Positions 18,416 to 26,856 of a stretch of 64,000 nt of DNA are shown in pieces. Below the pieces are notes generated by a model. It had not been told where the DNA came from, searched no databases, and saw only the letters and a program-made list of their open reading frames with translations. Position 1 is the stretch's first letter, and every line of letters starts with the position of its first letter. The stretch lies in NCBI GenBank assembly GCA_014763885.1, contig JACXUO010000003.1, positions 83,004 to 147,003 on the forward strand, read 5' to 3'. Position numbers and translations under genes: made by a program. This stretch comes from Campylobacterales bacterium (GTDB lineage Bacteria > Campylobacterota > Campylobacteria > Campylobacterales > Sulfurovaceae).

Positions 18416-18820
18416 TTGTGTATCAATGATCTAGAGAGATGTATCCAGAGATATAAAGTGAATCATTCGCAGGAAAGAGAGGTGATATTTCGTGTGCTTT
18501 TGGAGACTGAGCCATGCCTTAATGTAGCGGAGATACTCGAAAGCACAAAAGAGATCTATCCCAAAAAGATCTCTCTCAACACGGTCTACAGACATCTCAA
18601 CTTCTTTGTGAAGTGCAGTCTGGCAATAGCATTGCAGAATGAAAGCAAAAAAACATACTACTGCCTGGTGGATCAGAACAGTAGAATCTTTACGAGGTGC
18701 CCCAAATGCGGCCTTATCCGGAGGGTCAATAAAAATGGTGAAGCATTCAATATCTTGGAAGAGGAGTACAGCCAGGCAGAATACATCACGATACATCAAA
18801 AATGCGAAAGGTGTGTTTAA
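18416..18820 (+). CDS. Fur-family metal-responsive regulator
   Basis: Ferric-uptake-type repressor, 134 residues. An N-terminal winged helix (EREVIFRVLLE, TVYRHLNFFVK) is followed by a short dimerisation domain with two cysteine pairs (TRCPKCGLIRR and the C-terminal QKCERCV), the structural zinc motif of Fur/PerR/Zur proteins. The His-rich sensing motif of canonical Fur is reduced, so Fur, PerR or Zur specificity cannot be assigned. Translation appears to start at a TTG (18416) preceded by AGGAG about eight bases upstream; no ATG is available in the right place. It is divergent from the LbtU-like porin. Confidence 0.82.
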   Translation: MCINDLERCIQRYKVNHSQEREVIFRVLLETEPCLNVAEILESTKEIYPKKISLNTVYRHLNFFVKCSLAIALQNESKKTYYCLVDQNSRIFTRCPKCGLIRRVNKNGEAFNILEEEYSQAEYITIHQKCERCV

Positions 18821-18822
18821 AG

Positions 18823-18918
18823 ACTCAACAGAGAGAAGGTATAGAGATTTTGTATATGATGTTTTGTTGCGATTTCATCGTTTTTTCCTTTGTAGTTTCT
18901 CTCTTCTCTCTGTTGAGT
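18823..18918. repeat. 15-base perfect inverted repeat flanking a 66-base spacer
   Basis: ACTCAACAGAGAGAA at 18823-18837 is the exact reverse complement of 18904-18918. It begins three bases after the Fur-family stop codon and ends 36 bases before the next small gene. The transcript could fold into a long-stemmed structure, possibly a terminator or attenuator, since T-rich sequence (TTTTTCAAC) follows the right arm. Confidence 0.6.
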
Positions 18919-18954
18919 TTTTCAACTCGTACAAAATACGCATAAGGAGTAAAG

Positions 18955-19125
18955 ATGGCAGGTTATTTGTTAAGGAAAGAGTCAAAACAGATATTGGAAC
19001 AGTTTGGCGTACAGCACTGCAATGAGAAACTCGTATGTCCCGTACTGAAGGTACTGCAGATGAGACACAAGGATCTTGATATTCATCAGGCAGTTGATGC
19101 TATCAGAGAGCTCATCGAAGACTGA
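18955..19125 (+). CDS. Small hypothetical protein (56 aa) with two cysteines
   Basis: An unrecognised 56-residue protein starting MAGYLLRKESKQILEQFG, with cysteines in VQHCNEKLVCPVLK and an acidic helical C-terminus (HQAVDAIRELIED). A good AAGGAG site precedes the ATG by six bases, which is the main support for it being real. It follows the Fur-family gene, separated by the inverted repeat. No membrane segment or signal. Function unknown; it might be a metal-responsive accessory peptide, but nothing in the sequence proves it. Confidence 0.5.
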   Translation: MAGYLLRKESKQILEQFGVQHCNEKLVCPVLKVLQMRHKDLDIHQAVDAIRELIED

Positions 19126-19382
19126 TTTGATCTGTCGAGAATTTTTCGTTTCTTCAGGCAGGTCATCCTGGTTATCTTTATCGATCGCAATTATCCTGCA
19201 GCTCTCAGTCTCCCCGGATGGAACGGCCGTAAAAAATTCCAATTGACACTACACTCTTCTTTTTCAAAAGTAATTTATGATTTTTTTCTGTTTAGTACAA
19301 AGTGAAAATGAATAGGGGATCACTTTCACGCTATAAAGTAGGTTAAAAATTATAATAATCATCAATCTGTATAATTATCTTC
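19126..19382. other. AT-rich intergenic region without a supported gene
   Basis: Between the 56-aa gene and the VOC gene the sequence becomes AT-rich from about 19250. I see no ORF with a ribosome site, no RNA gene and no convincing hairpin. Confidence 0.5.
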
Positions 19383-19760
19383 TCATTTCGGCGCGCTCCG
19401 CACCCGAAAGAGATTGCCTTCGATATCAGCCCCCTCACATACCTGATATCCAAGATCTTCCCACTCTTTATGATCCGGATCGAATGAACCGCCGTTTCTG
19501 ATCGTTCTTTCCCTGCAATCAGCCATCGGTTCCTCTATCCAAAACATAGGTTTGGAGCAGGTAGACTCTTTGGACTTTATATTTTCATGATTTGCTATAT
19601 CAGAGACTTCTACCTGTACCAGTAAAAGTTCTGCCTCATCTCTTTTCAGTTTTACATAATTTGAAGTGTGTACGGAGTAGAATGCCTCACTTATCGCAAA
19701 GCCGAAGACCTTACGATAAAATTTTTGCATCCCTTCAAGATCTTGAGCATAAATTATCAT
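19383..19760 (-). CDS. VOC-superfamily (glyoxalase/bleomycin-resistance fold) protein
   Basis: Metal-dependent VOC-fold protein of 125 residues with paired beta-alpha-beta-beta-beta modules: QDLEGMQKFYRKVFGF near the N-terminus and DIEGNLFRVRS at the end, where the Glu of a DxEGN-type motif is the usual metal ligand. Members act as glyoxalases, dioxygenases or antibiotic-binding proteins; the substrate cannot be assigned. A GGAGTTAAC ribosome site precedes the start. It stands alone between AT-rich spacers. Confidence 0.8.
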   Translation of the reverse strand: MIIYAQDLEGMQKFYRKVFGFAISEAFYSVHTSNYVKLKRDEAELLLVQVEVSDIANHENIKSKESTCSKPMFWIEEPMADCRERTIRNGGSFDPDHKEWEDLGYQVCEGADIEGNLFRVRSAPK

Positions 19761-19985
19761 CGTTAACTCCTTCTGTTAAATATATTATAATATTTAATTG
19801 TAAATTATCTGTTAATAAAATGGGTAATTATTATTATTTTAAAAATCTTTTCTGCTTTATAATCCGATAATTCCCGGATATCCTTCTGCAGAATGGTCAA
19901 AGAGAGCATGAGAATACACAGCGAGAGAAAGGGTACGAAGGGAACCTTTTTGTTGGCATAACCCAAAGATTGATCATTATCACGG

Positions 19986-20528
19986 CTATGAGCGGCATCC
20001 GCCGCATCGGTGCGGTATCTTTTTTTGCTCCTCTTCTTCTATCATTGCAAGGGCATGTTCGACAAATCCCCTGATCTCCCCGCACTCTGACCTGAGTGCA
20101 TAGTCCAGTGCCATGTCATAATGGTAATCCATCTGGAACAGGTCTGCACCGTTGCGGATCAGAAAGCATACCGTACGAAACTGCTCCTTTCCGATAGCAA
20201 CCATGAGTGCGGACCTGCCGTACTCATCGGTAATATTGGGACTGATACCGCTCTGTACAAGCAGGATGATCAGCTCATAGTGCCCCTCCTCGATCGCATG
20301 AAAAAGCGCGTGCAGTCTCGGCGCCACCATCAGGCTTGTCTCAAATTCGATCAGAAGTCCGGCATTGTGCGTATGGCGTCTTTTGATCGCCCAGTAGAGG
20401 GCGTTCCTCCCCTCATCATCCCGGTGGTTCACCTGGGCACCTATCAGGTTCTGAAAGGAGAGATATTTTTTACCCCTCACCTCCTCGATCACATTGAAGA
20501 GATGATGCCGGTTTTTCGGCAGTGTCAT
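19986..20528 (-). CDS. Ankyrin-repeat protein
   Basis: 180-residue protein with about three to four ankyrin repeats: DDEGRNALYWAIKRRHTHNA, LHALFHAIEEGHYELIILLV and DEYGRSALMVAIGKEQFRTV are successive repeat cores. No signal peptide, so probably cytoplasmic. It is the last gene of a three-gene run with the 82-aa and DUF2325 genes (11-base gap, one-base overlap). Ankyrin proteins near oxidative-stress genes such as catalase are known in other bacteria. Here the upstream Fur-box-like sites suggest an iron link. The partner protein is unknown. Confidence 0.82.
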   Translation of the reverse strand: MTLPKNRHHLFNVIEEVRGKKYLSFQNLIGAQVNHRDDEGRNALYWAIKRRHTHNAGLLIEFETSLMVAPRLHALFHAIEEGHYELIILLVQSGISPNITDEYGRSALMVAIGKEQFRTVCFLIRNGADLFQMDYHYDMALDYALRSECGEIRGFVEHALAMIEEEEQKKIPHRCGGCRS

Positions 20529-20539
20529 CCGCCGCTCCT

Positions 20540-20788
20540 TTATGATGCTCTGATATAGCTTGAAATCCTAAAAAGATTGAGATACCAATCCTCTGACTGG
20601 ACCCCGGATGGAAGCGTTTTGAGTTCTATCTCCATCCCCTCTTCCGTGCACCTTGCATCCTCGATCAGATAGAGCGGTATCTCCAGGATCTCTTCGCAGT
20701 ATTCCAGTACAAAAAACTCCAGACTTCTGTCCGGCGGGTTCCATGCACTGTCGATATTTCTGTAGGGTATGATAAAAAAATCTTCCAT
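20540..20788 (-). CDS. Hypothetical 82-aa protein in DUF2325-ankyrin operon
   Basis: Unrecognised acidic protein of 82 residues (MEDFFIIPYRNIDSAWNPPD, then alternating beta-like and acidic segments), without signal peptide or membrane segment. Its start codon overlaps the stop of the DUF2325 gene by one base, and the ankyrin gene follows 11 bases after its stop. This packing strongly supports a real gene translated in an operon. The function is not inferable. Confidence 0.65.
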   Translation of the reverse strand: MEDFFIIPYRNIDSAWNPPDRSLEFFVLEYCEEILEIPLYLIEDARCTEEGMEIELKTLPSGVQSEDWYLNLFRISSYIRAS

Positions 20789-21147
20789 TACTTACTCCTT
20801 TCATAACATCTGAGGTAGTGTTCACACTCTTTGCATATCTCACTCTCCCTGTCCAGCCTGTTCAGCACACCGATAAACTCCTGCTTCAGACACTCGACAT
20901 TGCGGGTACTGTAAACGATCGGGATATCTTTGGATTTGGCCTCTGCCCGGTAGTGCTTCATTGCATTGTGGTTCAGGAAGTTGGTCAACATCACGACAAC
21001 ATTCACATCAACAGGTATCGGCTTATCCTGTTTCCTGCCTCTTTTCTGATTCCTTGCTGTCCAGTGTATGATACGCTCCACACCAAAATCGCGCAGCATC
21101 GTCTCGAGGGGACTTATCTTATCTCCGCCCAATATTAAAACTGACAT
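20788..21147 (-). CDS. DUF2325-domain protein
   Basis: 119-residue protein of the DUF2325 family: VLILGGDKISPLETMLRDFG at the N-terminus, then VVVMLTNFLNHNAMKHYR and IPIVYSTRNVECLKQEF, the usual small Rossmann-like fold of this family. The C-terminus ends in a Cys cluster (ICKECEHYLRC), which could bind metal. The family's biochemical role is not established. It heads the three-gene operon behind two Fur-box-like sequences, so iron or redox control is likely. Confidence 0.8.
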   Translation of the reverse strand: MSVLILGGDKISPLETMLRDFGVERIIHWTARNQKRGRKQDKPIPVDVNVVVMLTNFLNHNAMKHYRAEAKSKDIPIVYSTRNVECLKQEFIGVLNRLDRESEICKECEHYLRCYERSK

Positions 21148-21478
21148 TCTCTATCCTTTTTTGATAATTATTCTCAAATAATAAAAAATGTGAGCTTAAA
21201 ATATTCTTTATTTGATAACTATTTTCATTTTCATAAGTTGAATCAGGAAGGATTCCTCCTAATTTTCACAAATGGATGCAGGTTTCCAGGGATAAAACAT
21301 CACCCGTAGAAAAAAACGATAGGAAGCATTGTAGATATTTTGAACCTCATTTACATTGTACTCCTCTCACCATTCTCCGCATCCGATCTCTTTTACACTA
21401 CCCAAAGTTTGCCTTCGGTTGCCAAAGTATTTTGATCTGAAGCGATAAGATGATTTATGCCATACAAAAACCGAGTAT
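21148..21478. other. Intergenic region with promoter sites; no gene seen
   Basis: This 331-base stretch lies between the DUF2325 operon and the 3' end of the MocR-type gene. The first 85 bases hold the Fur-box-like sites. The remainder contains no ORF with a ribosome site and no RNA gene that I can recognise. Confidence 0.6.
21163..21232. promoter_or_regulatory. Two Fur-box-like sites upstream of the DUF2325 operon
   Basis: GATAACTATTTTCATTTTC (21214-21232) matches the 19-base Fur consensus at about 14 positions by eye. A weaker copy starts at 21163 (GATAATTATTCTCAAATA). Both are AT-rich and sit 16 to 85 bases upstream of the DUF2325 start, the usual position for Fur repression. Confidence 0.5.
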
Positions 21479-22844
21479 CTACATGCTATGCCACACCTCC
21501 GCAAATGCCCTCACCGCGCTTTCTATCTCCTCCAGCTCAAACCCGCCGAAACCCATACGCACAGCGTCCCACTCCCCGCCTGAGTACGCTTTGGCAAAGT
21601 GGAGCTTGATGTCTGCTTCTTCGGCTTTTTCTCGTAAGCATTCTAGGTCTATATTACATGTGGGGCGGATGTTGATCGAGAGTCCTCCGCCTTCGCTGAC
21701 GATGTGCATCGTATCGCCTAGATGTGTGATGAGGGCCTGTTTCATAAGATCGTGTTTTTTGCGGTTTAGATTGCGCACACGCCGCAGGTGTCGCTCCCAG
21801 TGCCCCTCGCGCATGAAGAGTTCGAGAGTCTTCTGGCTCATGAGCCCCACGCGCGAGAAGGTCCCATGAAAAGCTTTGTACCGTTCCACGAGACTATGAG
21901 GCAGTACGACATAACCGATGCGAAGCGCAGGCCAGAGCGCTTTGGCGAAGGTACCTATGTAGATGACACGCCCTGCATCGTCAAGTCCTTGCAGCGAGGG
22001 GATGGGGCGTGAGCGGTAGGTGAGTTCACTGTCGTAGTCGTCTTCAATGATGTAGGTATCGTTTTTTTGTGCCCACTTGAGCAGACGCAGACGGTTGGCG
22101 ATGGGCATGGCGGCACCCGTGGGGTACTGGTGTGAGGGGGTGATGTAGACAACACGGGCATCGGAAGCGATAAGCTCGTCGATAATGAGACCGTTTTCAT
22201 CGACATCTACGGGCGTAATATCAAAACCGTGATGCGCAAAGACCTTGCGGGCGATGTGGTAGCCGGGATGCTCAATGGCAAAATGTCCGTGCGTGGAGCG
22301 CAGGATATCGGCGATCATCCCCATCGCATCGATAAATGCCCCCGTGACAATGACGTCGGACGCCGTGCACCGTACACCGCGCAGTTCTCTGAGATAGCGT
22401 GCGATCTCATGGCGAAGCCCCTCCTCCCCCTGCGGATCGGTATAGGCACCCATGTCGAGGCTTTCATCTACTGCGCGGTTAAAGAGGCGTTTGTAGAGTT
22501 TGAGCGGGAAGAGCTTCTGCGAGAGACGCACGGGGTAGAAGTTGTACCGGTACGCTACGGAGGACTGGGGCATGTTTTGCGGTGCTGGTTTGGTTTGCAA
22601 AGGATAGAAATCTGCATCAGCGACATAGTAGCCGCTTTTGGGGCGGCTTTCGATGTAGCCTTCGGCGTACAGTTGCGCGTATGCCGATTCGACGGTGTTT
22701 TTTGCTGATGGCGTACTCCTGGGAGATCTTTCGGATCGAGGGGAGTTTGCCGCCCACTTCCATTTCTGTCGTGATCGTTTGTTTGAGCGCTTCATAAAGC
22801 TGGATATGCAAAGGTGTTTTGGATTGAGCATCAAAAATATACAT
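21479..22844 (-). pseudogene. MocR/PdxR-family GntR-aminotransferase regulator, frameshifted
   Basis: PLP-binding transcription regulator: an N-terminal GntR winged helix (from 22844, TPLHIQLYEALKQTI, LPSIRKISQEYAIS) and a C-terminal class I aminotransferase-like domain (IIEDDYDSELTYR, the PLP-lysine region IGTFAKALWPALRIGY). The two parts are in different frames. The switch lies in a run of six T on the plus strand (22698-22703); one fewer base would rejoin them as KNTVESAYAQLYAEGYIES and give a normal 454-residue protein. Everything else is intact, so this is either a recent mutation or a homopolymer sequencing error. It is divergent from the Nim-like flavoprotein gene, its likely target. 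Confidence 0.85.
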
Positions 22845-22890
22845 AAAACTGACCCCATAAATAGTAAAATTTTTGTCACTTGTAATCAGT

Positions 22891-22902
22891 ACAGTTAACT
22901 GT
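22891..22902. promoter_or_regulatory. Palindrome next to the nim-nat promoter
   Basis: ACAGTTAACTGT, a perfect 12-base palindrome directly upstream of a TATAGT -10-like box (22903-22908) in the divergent region between the MocR-type regulator and the Nim-like gene. It is a candidate regulator-binding site; binding is inferred. Confidence 0.45.
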
Positions 22903-22938
22903 TATAGTAGCGTAAATCATTTTAAGGAGACAGGAATA

Positions 22939-23553
22939 ATGAGACGTTCCGAATTTCAGATAGAGGACCCTGCCGCCATCACTTCGTTTCTGGACGATTG
23001 CGAATACGGTGTTATCTCACTCATAAGCGACGGCGAGCCCTACGGTGTGACGGTCAATTTTGCGTATAGAGAGGGGGAGATCTATTTTCACGGTGCTTTG
23101 GAGGGACGCAAAGCAGAAGCGATCAAAGCAGATGCCAGATGTTCATTTACGGCAGCAAAACCGTACGCCTACATCCCCTCCTATTTCAGCGATACCCGTT
23201 CAGCATGTCCGGCAACCCAGTTTTTTGCTTCGGTGATAGCAGAAGGTCATGTGATACGGTTGAATGCGGTGGAGCAAAAAATGTTCGGCCTCACTGCACT
23301 GATGGAGAAGATGCAGCCGGAAGGCGGCTATAAGCCGATCGATGCGGCTAACCCTATCTATACAAAGATGCTTGAAAAAACAGGAGTCTATGTGATAGAG
23401 AGCGATTGCATCACCTTCAAAGTCAAAGCGGGTCAAAATCTATCCAAAGATCGGTGTGGCAAACTTATGGAGCGCATAAAAGCACGTGATACCGCCTCAG
23501 ATCATCAAACGCTTGCACTGATGCAAAGCCTACAAAACAAGGAGTCATTATGA
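22939..23553 (+). CDS. Nim-like pyridoxamine 5'-phosphate oxidase-fold flavoprotein
   Basis: Split-barrel FMN-binding protein of the pyridoxamine 5'-phosphate oxidase-related / 5-nitroimidazole-reductase-like group. The N-terminus MRRSEFQIEDPAAITSFLDD and the segments VNFAYREGEIYFHGA and GRKAEAIKADARCSFT are characteristic. It starts at 22939 with AAGGAGA upstream; an in-frame ATG at 22873 would extend into the promoter. It overlaps the arylamine N-acetyltransferase gene by four bases (ATGA). The divergent MocR-type regulator is a common neighbour of such flavoproteins. A detoxification or vitamin B6-linked role is possible, but the substrate is unknown. Confidence 0.85.
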   Translation: MRRSEFQIEDPAAITSFLDDCEYGVISLISDGEPYGVTVNFAYREGEIYFHGALEGRKAEAIKADARCSFTAAKPYAYIPSYFSDTRSACPATQFFASVIAEGHVIRLNAVEQKMFGLTALMEKMQPEGGYKPIDAANPIYTKMLEKTGVYVIESDCITFKVKAGQNLSKDRCGKLMERIKARDTASDHQTLALMQSLQNKESL

Positions 23554-24299
23554 GAGCTTCCAACTTTAACCTCGCTGATTACCTCTCGCGTATCGGGTAT
23601 GAGGGGAGTGTCGACACTACACTTGCAACACTCACCCGGTTGGTACAGAAACAACTGCGAACTGTCCCGTTTGAAAATACCGAAGTGCAAGCCGGGCGTA
23701 TACCATCTATGGTACCTGAAGAGATCGTAGATAAAGTCCTGACCCGCCGCCGCGGGGGATACTGCTACGAGATCAATGGCATCTTCTCCATGGCGCTCAG
23801 TGCTATCGGTTTCGAGTGGTATTTTGCCGCAGCACGGCCGATGTTTTACCCCGTGCGCCGTCCCAGGACACACATGATTGTGATAGTGCGTATCGAGGGA
23901 AGAGATTACCTCTGCGATACGGCATTCGGAGGATATGCCCTCCGCGCGCCGATGATGATCGAAGAGGGCGATGTCGTTCAGGACGATGACCATTTACGTC
24001 TTGAGCTGATCGATGGCGAATATGTACTGAGTTCACTGGTGCAGGAGAGATGGCAACATCAGTATGGTTTTACGATGCAACCGCAGGAGTGGATCGAGTT
24101 CACTCTCGCAAACTATTACAACGCCACCCATCCCGATACGATCTTCACACAGAAGAGACTCGCGATTCTACAGACCACTACGGGGCGAAAGATCCTTATG
24201 GAGAATGAACTCAAGTGCATCGAGGAGGGAAAATCAGAGCATCTGGAAGTCGATTACAATACGGCATTAAAGGAGCATTTTGGACTGGAGCCGTGGTGA
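23550..24299 (+). CDS. nat: Arylamine N-acetyltransferase
   Basis: Acetyl-CoA-dependent N-acetyltransferase of the NAT family. The Cys-His-Asp catalytic triad is visible: RRGGYCYEING (Cys), RTHMIVIV (His) and YLCDTAFGG (Asp). The N-terminal PFENTEV motif is typical. At 249 residues it is slightly shorter than enterobacterial NATs but complete. The gene overlaps the Nim-like gene by four bases, so the pair is co-translated and may act together on aromatic amines or nitro-aromatics (a reductase producing amines and NAT acetylating them); that pairing is inference. Confidence 0.9.
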   Translation: MRASNFNLADYLSRIGYEGSVDTTLATLTRLVQKQLRTVPFENTEVQAGRIPSMVPEEIVDKVLTRRRGGYCYEINGIFSMALSAIGFEWYFAAARPMFYPVRRPRTHMIVIVRIEGRDYLCDTAFGGYALRAPMMIEEGDVVQDDDHLRLELIDGEYVLSSLVQERWQHQYGFTMQPQEWIEFTLANYYNATHPDTIFTQKRLAILQTTTGRKILMENELKCIEEGKSEHLEVDYNTALKEHFGLEPW

Positions 24300-24372
24300 T
24301 TTGCAGAAAAAACCTTGTTTGATATAATGATTCGCAGGGTGGGATAATCTATTTGACTCTAAAAGAGTAGAG

Positions 24373-24400
24373 AAAGAAAAAGAGAGGCAAAACGCCTCTC
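24373..24400 (-). terminator. Rho-independent terminator of acnB
   Basis: On the minus strand a GAGAGGC / GCCTCTC stem (24394-24400 with 24382-24388) encloses a GTTTT loop and is followed by a T-rich run (TTTTTCTTTC). It begins 14 bases after the acnB stop codon, the ideal position for a terminator. Confidence 0.85.
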
Positions 24401-24413
24401 AAAAGAAGGTGAA

Positions 24414-26724
24414 TTACTTCACCATTGCTTCAAGTTCTTCAGCAGAAACCTGGTCAAAGTTAAGGTATTTATATACGCTCTCTTTGTTTGCATCTGTGAT
24501 CTTTTTGTTTACGATCTCAAGGTACTCTTCTTTGTTTGGAAGACGTCCAAGAAGTGCTGCAACCGCTGCAACTTCCGCTGACCCCAGGTATACCTGTGCA
24601 CCTTTCCCAAGTCTGTTGTCGAAGTTTCTTGTAGAGGTTGAGAATACGATCGCATTGTCTGCGACTCTTGCCTGGTTACCCATACAGAGTGAACATCCAG
24701 GAACCTCGGTTCTCGCACCAGCAGCACCGAAGATCGCATAATATCCCTCTTCAGTCAATGTCTTCTCATCCATTTTGGTTGGTGGTACTACCCATAGCTT
24801 AGCCTTCACAGCACCCTCACCTTTAAGTACTTCACCAAGTGCTCTGAATAGACCGATATTCGTCATACAAGAACCGACGAATACTTCATCGATCTTCTCA
24901 GTCGGTCTGCTTGGATCAGCAAGTACTTCAGAGAGTGTCGCCACATCATCCGGATCGTTCGGACAAGCAAGGATCGGCTCAGTGATCTCATTAAGATCGA
25001 TCTCGATCACTGCTGCGTACTCAGCATCCGCATCAGCCTCAAGAAGCTCCGGGTTTTTAAGCCACTCTCTCATCTTGTCTGCTCTTCTTTGAAGTGTTGC
25101 AGCATCCTGATAACCATCTTTAATCATCTCTTCGATAAGAGCGATGTTAGAGTTTAGGTACTCGATGATCGGCTCTTTATCAAGTTTCACTGTACATGCT
25201 GCAGCTGATCTCTCAGCAGATGCATCAGAAAGCTCAAATGCCTGCTCACACTTCAGTGTTTCAAGACCTTCGATCTCAAGTACACGTCCGGCAAAGATGT
25301 TTTTCTTACCTTTTTTCTCAACAGTCAAAAGACCATCTTTGATCGCCTGGTAAGGGATCGCATTGACAAGGTCACGAAGTGTGATACCCGGTTGCATTTC
25401 ACCTTTGAACCGTACAAGCACTGACTCCGGCATAGTAAGTGGCATCATACCTGTTACTGCTGCGAACGCAACAAGACCAGACCCTGCAGGGAATGAGATA
25501 CCGATAGGGAATCTTGTATGTGAGTCACCACCTGTACCAACAGTATCCGGCAGACAAAGTCTGTTCAGCCATGAGTGGATCTACCATTTTCTGCGCAAGG
25601 GTGTACCCTTTACCGTTGTCATCCGGCTGATCCGGTGCCATAAACATATCTGAAGCTCCCATTCCAAGTGCTTCTCTCGCTTTTGCAGTCAAACCTTTAC
25701 CGATGATCAATGGGATACGGCCACCCGCTCTCATCTCATCCGGAAGTGTATTTGGTGAAAGATTGAACTCAGATACGACTGTACCGTTCTTTTCGATTAC
25801 ACCGTCAAATGGTTTTACTGTGATCACATCACCGGTCTCAAGCTCATCCACCGGTGCCTGGATAGGAAGACATCCTGAATCCTCAGCAGTGTTGAAGAAG
25901 ATCGGAGCGATGATAGAACCGATCACCACACCGCCTGTTCTCTTGTTTGGAACACCCGGGATATCTGTACCCATGTGCCATTGAACAGAGTTGATGCCTG
26001 ATTTTCTGGATGAACCTGTACCTACAACGTCACCAACATATGCAAGCGGGTGCCCTTTCTCTTTAAGCTGAGCCATTGTCTCAAGCGGGTTTTCCATTCT
26101 AGCAACAAGCATAGAGTTTGCGTGAAGCGGGATATCCGCTCTTGTAAATGCTTCAGAAGCTGGAGAAAGGTCGTCTGTATTCGTCTCACCAGGGATTTTG
26201 TAAACAGTCAGCGTGATCTCTTTTGCAAGTTCCGGTCTGTTAGTGAACCACTCAGCGTTTGCCCAGGACTCAATGACTTCTTTGGCAAATGCGTTGCCAT
26301 GATCCATGAGTTCTTTGACATCGTTAAAAGAGTTGTATACCAAAATAGTATTTTTAAGTTCATCGGCTGCAGCCTGAGCTACTTCTACATGAGAATGTTT
26401 CAGTGCTTCAACAAGCGGCCCCACATTGAACCCGCCAAGCATTTTTCCCAAAATTTTAATCGCATAGACTTTGTCTATTGCATGGCATGATGCATCATCT
26501 TGAATCAGTGCGTTTAAAAACGCTGCTTTCACATATGCAGCGTCATCAACACCCGCAGGTACTTTGTTTTCTATTAGATCCAACAGATACGCTTCATCTT
26601 CTATCTTGTCAGCTTTAAGCAATGTTACAAGCTCAGCTACTTGAGCGGCAGTGAGCGGCAGTGGCGGTACACCAAGCGCTGCACGCTCAGCCGTGTGTGC
26701 TTTGTATTCTTCGATCAAGGCCAT
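24414..26724 (-). pseudogene. acnB: Aconitate hydratase B with internal deletion and frame change
   Basis: AcnB isomerises citrate and isocitrate with a [4Fe-4S] cluster in the (reductive) TCA cycle. The N-terminal part (26724 to about 25582) has the HEAT-like and swivelling domains (TNTDDLSPASEAFTRADIPL) and stops being homologous after LAQKMV. The C-terminal part (from about 25580) resumes in another frame at [20 protein letters not shown] and runs to the end, including the cluster cysteines in SCMTNIG and GCSLCMGN. Compared with E. coli AcnB, recalled from memory, about 89 codons are missing, including the conserved DTTGPMTRDE and SFCHTAAYP regions. That equals roughly 266 bases, which explains the frame change. 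The two pieces plus the gap would give about 858 residues, the normal length. Confidence 0.88.
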
Positions 26725-26856
26725 ATTCAGGTCTCCTAAAGTTGGTTTTGTATCAAGATTATACCTATATCTGTTTTGAAAGTTATAGTTCGGATAAGAA
26801 GATGTAAAGAAGTAGAGCAGTTTTGTGTAGGTTTTACACAGGAAATCGGAAAAGTG

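Noticed and set aside
22617..22844. A separate small GntR-type regulator gene
   Set aside because: It is the N-terminal part of the MocR-type protein, displaced only by a one-base change.
24323..24328. TATAAT box reading toward the 3' end of acnB
   Set aside because: No gene, RNA or conserved structure follows it before the acnB terminator; probably chance in an AT-rich spacer.
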